A stretch of DNA of 64,000 nucleotides from Betaproteobacteria bacterium (GTDB lineage: Bacteria; Pseudomonadota; Gammaproteobacteria; Burkholderiales; Rhodocyclaceae): the NCBI GenBank assembly GCA_016194935.1, contig JACQAO010000032.1, positions 18,588 through 82,587 on the forward strand, in the 5' to 3' direction. Below the pieces are notes generated by a model that was not told where the DNA came from, searched no databases, and saw only the letters and a list, made by a program, of their open reading frames with translations. Within the stretch, counting starts at the first letter, position 1. Every line of letters begins with the position of its first letter. Both the position numbers and the translations under genes were made by a program. This document shows positions 53,856 through 61,741 of the stretch, piece after piece.

Positions 53856-54203
53856 TTACTTGTGGATCATCGTTCCCAGCGGCTCGGGGCCGCCGACGAT
53901 GTGGATGTGCAAATGATACACCTCTTGCCGGCCAATCCGGCCAGTGTTGATGATGGTGCGGAAGCCATCGTTGAGACCCTGCGCTTTCGCCAGCCGCCCG
54001 GATAGCGCCAGCATCTTGCCAAGCAGCGCCGCATGCGACAGGTCGGCCTCGGCCAGCGAGGCAATGTGCAGCTTAGGAATAATCATGAAATGCACCGGCG
54101 CCGCCGGCTGAATGTCGTGGAAGGCCAGGACTTCGTCGTCTTCGTAGACTTTTCTGCTGGGAATGTCGCCTCGGGCAATCCTGCAAAAGATACAGTCGCT
54201 CAT
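53856..54203 (-). CDS. hinT: HIT family purine nucleoside phosphoramidase (HinT)
   Basis: 115 residues from ATG 54203 (ATGA overlap with hisE). MSDCIFCRIARGDIPSRKVY start and the histidine triad HLHIHIVGGPEPLG at the C-terminus. HinT hydrolyses adenosine phosphoramidates and acyl-adenylates. Placement between hisE and tatA is the usual betaproteobacterial order. Confidence 0.95.
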   Translation of the reverse strand: MSDCIFCRIARGDIPSRKVYEDDEVLAFHDIQPAAPVHFMIIPKLHIASLAEADLSHAALLGKMLALSGRLAKAQGLNDGFRTIINTGRIGRQEVYHLHIHIVGGPEPLGTMIHK

Positions 54204-54532
54204 GCTTGCTCCTGGCTGCGCGAATTTTTCTCGTCGATCCCGGAAACGCCCTCGCGCCTGCGGAACTCCGCCATCACATCGTCCACACCAACCCCGCAAT
54301 GCGTCAATAAGACCAGGCTGTGGAACCACAGATCGGTGACCTCCCGAACCAGGTGCAGGCGGTCGCCATCCTTCGCCGCCATGATGGTTTCTGCGGCTTC
54401 TTCCGCAACTTTCTTGCAAATCGTGTCGGTTCCTTTGGCATACAGGCTGGCGACATAGGACGACTCCGGAGCTGCGCCCTTGCGCTGGTTCAGTGTCTGT
54501 TGCAGGCGATGGATGACTTCGAGATCGATCAT
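54200..54532 (-). CDS. hisE: Phosphoribosyl-ATP diphosphatase HisE
   Basis: 110 residues: VIHRLQQTLNQRKGAAPESS, then KKVAEEAAETIMAAKDGD with the acidic metal-binding MazG-like motif, and VREVTDLWFHSLVLL. It removes pyrophosphate from PR-ATP in histidine synthesis. It is separated from hisI by an unrelated gene on the opposite strand, so it needs its own promoter in the 220 bases upstream; none is clear. Confidence 0.96.
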   Translation of the reverse strand: MIDLEVIHRLQQTLNQRKGAAPESSYVASLYAKGTDTICKKVAEEAAETIMAAKDGDRLHLVREVTDLWFHSLVLLTHCGVGVDDVMAEFRRREGVSGIDEKNSRSQEQA

Positions 54533-54753
54533 TTTGGATTCCTCGGGAATTCTATCAAAATATTGACGCCAGCCATGCGTGGAAACGCATCATAACGCCT
54601 GCTATGCTGTAAAACAAAGGTTCTGCGCGGCGGTCGTCATTTCACGGGAAACGCTGCGAATGAAAAAGCACGGCCAATAGGATATGATCGGCATGGCAGT
54701 CTTCCGCTGACGCACGGCGCCAGTTCGCATCCATTCTTACCGCCGGAGATTCG

Positions 54754-55608
54754 ATGGAGCCCGACAAAGACCCGCAGGAGCACGCTCTGGAACTTTCCCC
54801 GGAGAACCAGGTACCGGCGCAGGCCGCGCCTGACAGCCCTGTGCAGGCTGCGCAAAGCGGCGCCGAGGCTGTTGCGGAGACGCCCGGCGTAGCGGCCCCG
54901 GCAGCCGGCAAGCCCCGACTGTCGCTTGCCAGGCGCATCCTGGAAGCGCTCGAGTGGCCGCTGGGTCATCTGAAAAAGATTCTGCGCCTCGGCGCGCTGT
55001 GGCTCGTCACTGCTGTCAAGGGCATTCTGCAACGCTTCAAGCGTGGCGCCAAAACACCTGAAGAAAAAGATGACACCGGCGAGCGCCGCAAAGAGAAAGA
55101 CGCTGACGACGGCAACGAGTCCCGCCCCGCCAGGAAAAAAGCCGAGCCCTCCCCGGCGACCGAAACCGTCAAGACCGATGCGCCACGCAGCAAGGTGCGG
55201 AGTTTTTTCATCTACCTGCTGGTTTTGCTGATCGGCGGCTTCGCCGGCATGACGTTCTCTTCCGCCGTGCTCTGGAAAATGCTCGCCAACCAGGCTGAAA
55301 AAATCGTCGATCAGCGGGACGAAATCGTTCAGATGGAAAATCAGATGGCGCGACTCCAGGAATCCGAGGCCAAATACCGGCGGGAAAACACTGAGCAGCA
55401 GAAAAAATTGAAGGACGCTGAAACCCAGTTGCACGCTGCCACACAGAATTCCGGGAAAAACCCACCGCCAGCCATGCAGCCCGCAATACCCTCAGTACCC
55501 GCCGCCGCCAAACCGCCGGCTGCCGCAAAAGGCGGCGAATGCGTGCTGGAACCCGGAAAAATCGGCGATAACCTGACCCGCTGCATCAAGGAGTTCAACC
55601 GCAAATAA
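54754..55608 (+). CDS. Unknown membrane-anchored coiled-coil protein inside the his cluster
   Basis: 284 residues. Acidic/Ala-rich N-terminus, a possible amphipathic helix (about 58-90), a charged linker (Lys/Glu-rich, 95-145), a membrane helix at about 150-172 (SFFIYLLVLLIGGFAGMTF), a coiled coil (about 175-225, EKIVDQRDEIVQMENQMARL and on), a Pro/Ala linker and a small Cys-containing end (GGECVLEPGKIGDNLTRCIKEF). GGAG lies before the ATG. No family recognised. It is on the plus strand between hisI and hisE, which are normally adjacent, so it interrupts the histidine operon. Confidence 0.7.
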   Translation: MEPDKDPQEHALELSPENQVPAQAAPDSPVQAAQSGAEAVAETPGVAAPAAGKPRLSLARRILEALEWPLGHLKKILRLGALWLVTAVKGILQRFKRGAKTPEEKDDTGERRKEKDADDGNESRPARKKAEPSPATETVKTDAPRSKVRSFFIYLLVLLIGGFAGMTFSSAVLWKMLANQAEKIVDQRDEIVQMENQMARLQESEAKYRRENTEQQKKLKDAETQLHAATQNSGKNPPPAMQPAIPSVPAAAKPPAAAKGGECVLEPGKIGDNLTRCIKEFNRK

Positions 55609-55624
55609 GCGCTGCTGCCTGCTT

Positions 55625-55727
55625 ATTCCGTTTCCAGATCATTTGTGACGCGAAAACAAGCCGCAGACAGTGCACATTGCACGGCAAGGCGAAGTTAACA
55701 AAGTCACAGATGATCTGGAAACGGAAT
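55625..55727. repeat. 25-base inverted repeat between the unknown gene and hisI
   Basis: Arm 1 (55625-55649, ATTCCGTTTCCAGATCATTT...) and arm 2 (55703-55727) are complementary at 24 of 25 positions. The loop region includes another hairpin, GTGCA-CAT-TGCAC. It ends exactly at the hisI stop. It could be a bidirectional terminator or one end of an inserted element. Confidence 0.7.
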
Positions 55728-56119
55728 TACTTGTACTTGTATATGGTCTTGGGGTCTTTCAGCACCGGTTCGCTGGTTTGCCAGCGTGTGCCGTCGAACG
55801 TTCTGTAGAAGCAACTGCGCCGTCCGGTATGGCAGGCAATGCCGCCGATCTGCTCGACCTTGAGCAGGATCACGTCGTTATCGCAGTCGATGCGCATCTC
55901 GCGTACCAGTTGGGTGTGGCCAGATTCTTCGCCCTTGTGCCACAGCTTGCGCCGCGAGCGTGACCAGTAAACCGCCTCGCCGCTCTCGGCGGTGCGTTCC
56001 AGCGCTTCGCGGTTCATCCAGGCAAACATCAACACTTCGCCGCTCAAAGCATCCTGGGTAATCACCGGCGCCAGCCCTTGCTCGTCCCACTTCACCTGGT
56101 TAAGCCAGTTAGCGTTCAT
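55727..56119 (-). CDS. hisI: Phosphoribosyl-AMP cyclohydrolase HisI
   Basis: 130 residues: [24 protein letters not shown] start, [20 protein letters not shown] with the zinc ligands, and [27 protein letters not shown]. It opens the purine ring of PR-AMP. It overlaps hisF by four bases (ATGA). Confidence 0.97.
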   Translation of the reverse strand: MNANWLNQVKWDEQGLAPVITQDALSGEVLMFAWMNREALERTAESGEAVYWSRSRRKLWHKGEESGHTQLVREMRIDCDNDVILLKVEQIGGIACHTGRRSCFYRTFDGTRWQTSEPVLKDPKTIYKYK

Positions 56120-56874
56120 AACCTGACCTCGATGCCTTTCGCACGCAGGTATTCCTTGGCCTGTCGCACCGTGTATTCGCCGAAATGAAAAATGCTGGCG
56201 GCCAGCACGGCATCCGCCTTGCCCTCAACCACGCCATCGGCAAGATGCTGCAAGTTGCCGACCCCGCCACTGGCGATCACGGGAATATCCACGGCTTCCG
56301 AGATGGCGCGGGTGAGCACCAGATCAAAACCGTTCTTGGCGCCGTCGCGGTCCATGCTGGTCAGCAGGATCTCGCCCGCCCCCAGCGCTTGAACTTGCTG
56401 CGCCCAGGCTACGGCATCGAGTCCGGTGCCCTTGCGGCCACCGTGAGTGAATACCTCCCAATGACCCGGCGATGATTGCTTGGCGTCGATGGCGACGACG
56501 ATGCACTGGCTGCCGACTTTGCCGGAGGCATCCGCAACCAGTTGCGGATTCAACACTGCGGCGGTGTTCATGCTGACCTTGTCGGCGCCGGCATTCAGCA
56601 GCCGACGCACGTCTGCCACTTCGCGCACGCCGCCGCCAACGGTGAGCGGAATGAATACCTGGTCGGCCACCCGCTCGACCACATGCAGGATGATGTCGCG
56701 CTGGTCGGAGCTGGCGGTGATGTCAAGGAATGTCAGTTCGTCGGCGCCCTGCTCGTCATAACGCCGGGCGATTTCCACCGGATCGCCGGCATCGCGCAAA
56801 GCAACGAAATTGACGCCCTTGACCACGCGACCGGCGCTGACGTCGAGACAGGGAATGATGCGCTTGGCAAGCAT
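56116..56874 (-). CDS. hisF: Imidazole glycerol phosphate synthase cyclase subunit HisF
   Basis: 252 residues. TIM barrel with [20 protein letters not shown], the catalytic Asp in IIPCLDV and in [13 protein letters not shown]. It uses ammonia from HisH to form the imidazole ring. It is followed by hisI with overlap. Confidence 0.98.
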   Translation of the reverse strand: MLAKRIIPCLDVSAGRVVKGVNFVALRDAGDPVEIARRYDEQGADELTFLDITASSDQRDIILHVVERVADQVFIPLTVGGGVREVADVRRLLNAGADKVSMNTAAVLNPQLVADASGKVGSQCIVVAIDAKQSSPGHWEVFTHGGRKGTGLDAVAWAQQVQALGAGEILLTSMDRDGAKNGFDLVLTRAISEAVDIPVIASGGVGNLQHLADGVVEGKADAVLAASIFHFGEYTVRQAKEYLRAKGIEVRL

Positions 56875-56890
56875 GAGAATCAGTGGTCAG

Positions 56891-56914
56891 GGAGTCAAGG
56901 AGTCAAGGAGTCAA
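56891..56914. repeat. 8-base tandem repeat between hisF and hisA
   Basis: GGAGTCAA three times in direct tandem; the last unit contains the hisA stop codon. On the transcribed strand each unit reads TTGACTCC. Confidence 0.85.
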
Positions 56915-57657
56915 GAATTGGCCGACAGCTTGTCGGCTTCGGCCTGCGCTTTTTTGAAGTCGAGCGTGCCTTGGTAAATCGCACGGCCGGTAATCGCGCC
57001 GCTGATCCCTTCATCCTGTACTGCACACAGCGCCTTGATGTCCTTCAGGCTGGCAATGCCGCCGCTGGCAATCACGGGAATGCGCAACGCCTGGGCGAGC
57101 TTGACGGTGGCTTCGATATTCACGCCGGAGAGCATGCCGTCGCGGCCGATGTCGGTATAGATCACGCCCTCCACGCCGTAATCCTCGAACTTTCTGGCCA
57201 GGTCGACGACATCGTGGCCGGTCATTTTCGACCAGCCGTCCACCGCCACCTTGCCGTCCTTGGCATCCAGCCCGACGATGATGTGGCCGGGAAAAGCGCT
57301 GCACGCGTCATACAGGAAGCCGGGATTCTTCACCGCTGCGGTGCCGATGATCACGTAGGTAACGCCGTCGTCGAGACAGCGCTCGATGGTATCGAGATCG
57401 CGGATGCCGCCGCCGAGTTGCACGGGAATTTCGGCGCCGACTTCGTTGAGTATCGCCTTGATCGCCGCCTCATTCTTCGGCTTGCCGGCAAACGCGCCAT
57501 TCAGGTCGACCAGGTGCAGGCGGCGCGCGCCCTGGTCTATCCAGTGGCGGGCCATGGCAGCCGGGTCTTCGGAGAATACTGTGGCATCTTCCATGACGCC
57601 CTGTTTGAGGCGGACGCAGTGTCCATCCTTGAGGTCGATCGCAGGTATCAGCAGCAT
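56911..57657 (-). CDS. hisA: ProFAR isomerase HisA
   Basis: 248 residues from ATG 57657. [20 protein letters not shown], then [30 protein letters not shown], and [14 protein letters not shown] with the second catalytic Asp. An in-frame upstream extension to 57825 overlaps hisH and is not real. Confidence 0.97.
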   Translation of the reverse strand: MLLIPAIDLKDGHCVRLKQGVMEDATVFSEDPAAMARHWIDQGARRLHLVDLNGAFAGKPKNEAAIKAILNEVGAEIPVQLGGGIRDLDTIERCLDDGVTYVIIGTAAVKNPGFLYDACSAFPGHIIVGLDAKDGKVAVDGWSKMTGHDVVDLARKFEDYGVEGVIYTDIGRDGMLSGVNIEATVKLAQALRIPVIASGGIASLKDIKALCAVQDEGISGAITGRAIYQGTLDFKKAQAEADKLSANS

Positions 57658-57685
57658 AGGAAAAGTGAGCTTGGGGGTATGGGAA

Positions 57686-58342
57686 TCAGGGTTTCCAGCG
57701 CATGAAGTTGGCGAGCAGCGCCAAACCATCGCGCGCACTTTTTTCCGGGTGGAATTGCACGGCGAAGATATTATCCCGCGCCACGGCGCTGGTAAAGGGG
57801 ATGCCGTAATTCGTTGAACCGGCAATCACGTCCGGCAGTTCCGGTTCAACATAATAGCTGTGCACGAAATAGAAGCGCGCTCCATCGGCAATATCCGTCC
57901 AGAGGACGTGGGGTTTGCCGGACTCGTCCGGCATTTGATGCACCTCGTTCCAACCCATGTGCGGCACTTTCAGGCGGCTGCCGTCCGGCCCCTGCATTGC
58001 GGCGCGCGGAAAATGCGGCACTTGTCCGGGCAATACTTCAAGGCCCATCGCGCCGCCTTCCTCGGCCTGGCCGAAGAGCATTTGCAAGCCCACGCAAATT
58101 CCCAGGAAAGGTTTGTCCTCTGCGGCGCGCTCCACTGCCTCGCGCAGCCCGCGGATTTCCAGCTCACGCATGCAATCCGGCATGGCGCCCTGGCCCGGCA
58201 CCACTACGCGATCCGCGTCCGCAATTGCGGCGGCGCTGGAAGTGATCAGGACGTTTTCCCCGGGTGCGACATGTTTGATCGCCTTGGCGACCGAGCGCAG
58301 ATTACCCATGCCGTAATCAACCACTGCTACGGTGCTGCTCAT
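57686..58342 (-). CDS. hisH: Imidazole glycerol phosphate synthase glutaminase subunit HisH
   Basis: 218 residues from ATG 58342. [18 protein letters not shown] start, [10 protein letters not shown] with the nucleophilic Cys, and [14 protein letters not shown] with His and Glu of the triad. It supplies ammonia to HisF. Seven bases after hisB. Confidence 0.97.
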   Translation of the reverse strand: MSSTVAVVDYGMGNLRSVAKAIKHVAPGENVLITSSAAAIADADRVVVPGQGAMPDCMRELEIRGLREAVERAAEDKPFLGICVGLQMLFGQAEEGGAMGLEVLPGQVPHFPRAAMQGPDGSRLKVPHMGWNEVHQMPDESGKPHVLWTDIADGARFYFVHSYYVEPELPDVIAGSTNYGIPFTSAVARDNIFAVQFHPEKSARDGLALLANFMRWKP

Positions 58343-58349
58343 AAGCGGC

Positions 58350-58937
58350 TCAAAGGCTACCCTTGGTGGATGGCACCGCGCCTGCGGCGCGCGGATCAAG
58401 TTCGGTGGCCATGCGCAAGGCGCGTCCAAAGGCCTTGAACACGGTTTCCGCCTGGTGGTGTGCATTGTCGCCGCGCAGATTGTCGATATGCACGCTGATG
58501 GCGGCGTGATTCACCAGTCCCTGAAAAAACTCGTGCACCAGATCCACATCGAACTCGCCGATCATGGCGCGGGTAAACTCGACATTGAAAACCAAACCGG
58601 GCCTGCCGGAAAGGTCGATCACCACCCGCGACAGCGCCTCATCCAGCGGCACATAGGCGTGTCCGTAACGGCGCAAGCCTTTCTTGTCGCCGATGGCGCG
58701 GGCCAGTGCCTGGCCGAACCCAATGCCAATATCCTCAACCGTATGATGGGCATCGATATGCAGATCGCCCTTGGCTTCGACCTCCAGATCGAGCATGCCG
58801 TGACGAACGATCTGGTCCAGCATGTGATCCAGAAAACCAACGCCCGAAGCAAGTTTCGCCTGACCCGAGCCGTCGAGATCGAGCTTCACTCGAACCTGGG
58901 TCTCCAGGGTGTTACGGGTGATTTCCCCTTGCCGCAT
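58350..58937 (-). CDS. hisB: Imidazoleglycerol-phosphate dehydratase HisB
   Basis: 195 residues, the short monofunctional form without the phosphatase domain. Metal motifs [34 protein letters not shown] and the C-terminal [19 protein letters not shown]. First gene of the hisBHAFI run; divergent from hisC. Confidence 0.97.
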   Translation of the reverse strand: MRQGEITRNTLETQVRVKLDLDGSGQAKLASGVGFLDHMLDQIVRHGMLDLEVEAKGDLHIDAHHTVEDIGIGFGQALARAIGDKKGLRRYGHAYVPLDEALSRVVIDLSGRPGLVFNVEFTRAMIGEFDVDLVHEFFQGLVNHAAISVHIDNLRGDNAHHQAETVFKAFGRALRMATELDPRAAGAVPSTKGSL

Positions 58938-59017
58938 GATTTTGTCTAGTCCGAAAAAAACGCCACAAATGCCACGTTACGCAAAGACGGCGCAAAAGAC
59001 AATGGGGACGTGATGTT

Positions 59018-59037
59018 CAGTGGTTTTTTCACCACTG
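59018..59037. promoter_or_regulatory. Dyad in the hisB-hisC divergent intergenic region
   Basis: CAGTGGT, six bases, ACCACTG: a perfect seven-pair inverted repeat about 60 bases before hisC, in the 161-base divergent region. Possible operator or hairpin; no promoter elements were clear enough to call. Confidence 0.35.
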
Positions 59038-59098
59038 ATGCGCAGCACTTGCTACCATCCGCGCTGGGCCACCTTCCATCAATATTTTTGAATCCGCC

Positions 59099-60166
59099 AT
59101 GAGTACCCAATACTGGAGCAACGTCGTCGACAAGCTGACCCCCTACGTCCCGGGTGAGCAGCCGAAACTCGCCAATCTCGTCAAACTCAATACCAACGAG
59201 AATCCCTACCCGCCATCGCCGCTGGCCATCGAAGCAATGCGTGGCGAAATCGGCGCAAATCTCCGGCTCTATCCCGATCCCAATGCAGACCGCCTCAAGC
59301 AGGCGATTGCGGCTTTGCATGGCATCGGCATGCAGCAGGTGTTTGTCGGCAACGGCTCCGACGAAGTCCTCGCCCATGTGTTCCAGGCGTTGCTCAAACA
59401 CCCGCAGCCCATCTTGTTCCCGGACATCACTTACAGCTTCTATCCGGTGTATTGCCAACTCTACGACATCGAATATCGCACCGTGGCCTTGTCCGAATCC
59501 TTCGAGATTCGTGTCGACGATTATCGCCCAGGCAACGGCGGAATCATTTTCCCGAACCCGAACGCCCCCACCGGTCGCCTGCTGACACTCGCCGAAATCG
59601 AACGCCTGCTCGCCGCCAACAGCGCATCGGTGGTGGTCATCGACGAGGCTTATATCGCCTTCAGCAAAAACCAGACTTCCGCCGTCCCGCTGATCGCCCG
59701 CTACCCGAACCTGTTGGTGGTGCAGACGCTCTCCAAGTCGCACGCGCTGGCCGGCCTGCGGGTTGGCTACGCGCTCGGCCACGCCGACCTGATCGAAGCC
59801 CTGGAGCGGGTGAAAAACAGTTTCAATTCCTATCCGCTCGACCGCCTGGCAATCGCTGGTGCGACGGCTGCCATCGAGGATACGGCATACTTCGAGAAAA
59901 CCCGGCAAGCCGTCATCGCCAGCCGCGAAGCCCTCATGAAAGATTTGCAGAGTCTGGATTTCGAGGTGCTGCCATCGCAGGCCAACTTCATCTTCGTCCG
60001 CCATCCAAAACGTGATGCCAGCGAGTTGGCGAAATCACTACGCGAGCGCAGCATCATCGTCCGCCATTTCAAACAGCCCCGCATTGAGCAGTTCCTGCGC
60101 ATCACCATCGGCGCCGATGAGCAGTGCGCGGCGCTGGTCAAGGCGTTGCGGGAAATACTCGGTTAA
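59099..60166 (+). CDS. hisC: Histidinol-phosphate aminotransferase HisC
   Basis: 355 residues of the class-I/II aminotransferase fold: [47 protein letters not shown] and the PLP lysine in [17 protein letters not shown]. It makes histidinol phosphate. It is divergent from hisB rather than part of the hisBHAFI run. Confidence 0.96.
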   Translation: MSTQYWSNVVDKLTPYVPGEQPKLANLVKLNTNENPYPPSPLAIEAMRGEIGANLRLYPDPNADRLKQAIAALHGIGMQQVFVGNGSDEVLAHVFQALLKHPQPILFPDITYSFYPVYCQLYDIEYRTVALSESFEIRVDDYRPGNGGIIFPNPNAPTGRLLTLAEIERLLAANSASVVVIDEAYIAFSKNQTSAVPLIARYPNLLVVQTLSKSHALAGLRVGYALGHADLIEALERVKNSFNSYPLDRLAIAGATAAIEDTAYFEKTRQAVIASREALMKDLQSLDFEVLPSQANFIFVRHPKRDASELAKSLRERSIIVRHFKQPRIEQFLRITIGADEQCAALVKALREILG

Positions 60167-60210
60167 GGAATTGCCGAGCTTCGGTTTCCGTTGACATCGG
60201 TACTGTAAGT

Positions 60211-60516
60211 TTAACTGTCATCCTGGTTCTGAAAACCAAGCTCGCGTTGATGGCGAATGGCAAGAATCAGAGTGGCATCGAAGACCGCCTCGAAGCTGTA
60301 GAGCACGACATAACCGGTACGGCCACGGGAAATTACCAGTTCCCTCAAGCCGGACTCTGCGGGACGACCGATTAGCGGATGGCGTTTCAAAACTGCGACG
60401 GCTTCTTCGATCAGTCCGACCGTCTCCTTTGCTGCGCGCGGATCGGTTTCGCTCAGAAAGTCGGTCAGCCGCTCAAGATCGGCAAGCGCACGTTCCGAGT
60501 AAATCAGCCGCGCCAA
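60211..60516 (-). CDS. parE: ParE/RelE superfamily toxin
   Basis: 101 residues: LIYSERALADLERLTDFLSE, IEEAVAVLKRHPLIGRP and LRELVISRGRTGYVVLYSFE, the ParE/RelE blocks. It overlaps the antitoxin gene by 13 bases on the same strand. ParE toxins poison gyrase, RelE toxins cut mRNA; sequence alone does not decide which applies. Confidence 0.87.
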   Translation of the reverse strand: MARLIYSERALADLERLTDFLSETDPRAAKETVGLIEEAVAVLKRHPLIGRPAESGLRELVISRGRTGYVVLYSFEAVFDATLILAIRHQRELGFQNQDDS

Positions 60517-60791
60517 GATTTTGCCTTGGGCCTTGTTGCTTTCTTGCCCGCGACGCGCGCTTGCAGATAGGCATGGACCTCGTCGGCGTCATAGCCCTTG
60601 CCGGTCTTCAGCATGAAATCCCGTGCGTTTAGGGCCTCTGCCACGAAGCTGGCCCGGCGCTCAGCCGCCGTAGCAGCCTGCTCGATGGCGGCAACCATGA
60701 ACGCATGCGGCGTCACGCCCTGTTTCTGCGCGACAGCAACCGCCCGCTGCTTGAGTTCGTCGCTAAGTTTCAGGGAGGTGGTGGTAGACAT
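60504..60791 (-). CDS. CopG/RHH-type antitoxin
   Basis: 95 residues from ATG 60791: TTSLKLSDELKQRAVAVAQK then QGVTPHAFMVAAIEQAATAA is a ribbon-helix-helix N-terminus; the Lys-rich tail (GKKATRPKAKSW) binds the toxin. It precedes the ParE-like gene. A start at 60857 is in frame but crosses the promoter repeats. Confidence 0.85.
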   Translation of the reverse strand: MSTTTSLKLSDELKQRAVAVAQKQGVTPHAFMVAAIEQAATAAERRASFVAEALNARDFMLKTGKGYDADEVHAYLQARVAGKKATRPKAKSWRG

Positions 60792-60812
60792 ATTGATCAC
60801 CTTTGACAATAA

Positions 60813-60832
60813 AGTAACACCAGAGTAACACC
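60813..60832 (-). promoter_or_regulatory. Direct repeats upstream of the RHH antitoxin
   Basis: Two exact copies of AGTAACACC (60813-60821 and 60824-60832), 11 bases apart, about one helical turn. Ribbon-helix-helix antitoxins bind such spaced repeats, so this is a candidate operator. Confidence 0.5.
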
Positions 60833-60932
60833 TCTTTGCCGAACGCCGCAAGTTCATTGAATTTCGTTTCGATTATGAGTCCCGCTACATTCTGTAAAGT
60901 TGCGCAGAATCAGCCAAATAATCACCCGGTCA

Positions 60933-61364
60933 TCAAAGTCCCGCATGCGTTTCCCAGAATTTCGCGGGTGTCACGATGGGATAACGCTCAGCCATCGTCA
61001 GCAAATCTTTATCGCCGGTGATGAGATAGTTTGCCTCGGATGTCTTGAGTGCCGCCAGCAAAGTACCCAGCACTGGCTGGTCGGCGGCATCGCGCAAGTC
61101 CGGTTCCAAACCTGGCAGCGGCTCGATGACTTCCGCTTGTATGGAAAGCGCATCCACCAGATCGTCGATCTCCGCCGATGTCAAACCGTGGCGGTGCGCC
61201 AAGCGTGGCAGCACGCGGCGCAACTCGTCCAGGATGTAGGCGGAAAGCAGCACGTCCACCGAACCGTGGCGCCAAGCCGCCAGTATCTTGCCCGGCACAC
61301 TGGCCGGATACGCAATGCCCGAGAGCAGCACATTCGTATCCAGCACCACCCGCAGAGTGGCCAC
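60933..61364 (-). CDS. PIN-domain toxin (COG1569 type)
   Basis: 143 residues: LRVVLDTNVLLSGIAYP, LSAYILDELRRVLPRL, then ADQPVLGTLLAA and YLITGDKDLLTM. This is the longer PIN toxin family (COG1569) rather than the 130-residue VapC of the other modules. It is preceded, six bases upstream, by a Phd-type antitoxin. Confidence 0.85.
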   Translation of the reverse strand: MATLRVVLDTNVLLSGIAYPASVPGKILAAWRHGSVDVLLSAYILDELRRVLPRLAHRHGLTSAEIDDLVDALSIQAEVIEPLPGLEPDLRDAADQPVLGTLLAALKTSEANYLITGDKDLLTMAERYPIVTPAKFWETHAGL

Positions 61365-61370
61365 AGTCGA

Positions 61371-61664
61371 CTAACGCTTCTTGGTGGATGAGTGCGCCCG
61401 CGTCCGTTCCCGCTTAACAACGGTCGCAATTTCCGCCAGCCCTTGCGTCTCCGGCACATTCGCAAAGCCAGCCTCTATGCGCTGGCAGAGTGCGTCGAAG
61501 CGGCCCTGCATGCGGCGTATGCGCTCGAACAAGCGGGCATCGACCAGCGCGGCCACCGGCTTGCCGTCTTTGTTGATGACCACGCTGTCGTGCCGGTATT
61601 GCACTTGATTGAGCATTTCGCCCAGGTTCTGCCTGAAGCTGACCGCACTGGTTTCGGTAATCAT
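61371..61664 (-). CDS. Phd/YefM family antitoxin
   Basis: 97 residues from ATG 61664: VSFRQNLGEMLNQVQYRHDS and VVINKDGKPVAALVDARLFE are the Phd/YefM N-terminal DNA-binding fold; the basic C-terminus is the toxin-binding part. It is paired with a PIN toxin. A palindromic operator lies just upstream. An in-frame start at 61712 would cross the operator. Confidence 0.87.
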   Translation of the reverse strand: MITETSAVSFRQNLGEMLNQVQYRHDSVVINKDGKPVAALVDARLFERIRRMQGRFDALCQRIEAGFANVPETQGLAEIATVVKRERTRAHSSTKKR

Positions 61665-61675
61665 GGCTATTAACT

Positions 61676-61691
61676 CATTATGATCATAATG
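61676..61691 (-). promoter_or_regulatory. Phd-type palindromic operator
   Basis: CATTATGATCATAATG is a perfect 16-base palindrome 12 bases upstream of the antitoxin start. A third half site, CATAATG, follows at 61694-61700. Phd/YefM proteins bind such dyads to repress their own operon. Confidence 0.6.
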
Positions 61692-61741
61692 GTCATAATG
61701 CATGAAGATCAATCGACGGTCAACGCTAATTGAAAGCGTTG

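Noticed and set aside
56476..57705. Long plus-strand frame opposite hisF and hisA
   Set aside because: Shadow frame; hisF and hisA are well supported on the minus strand.
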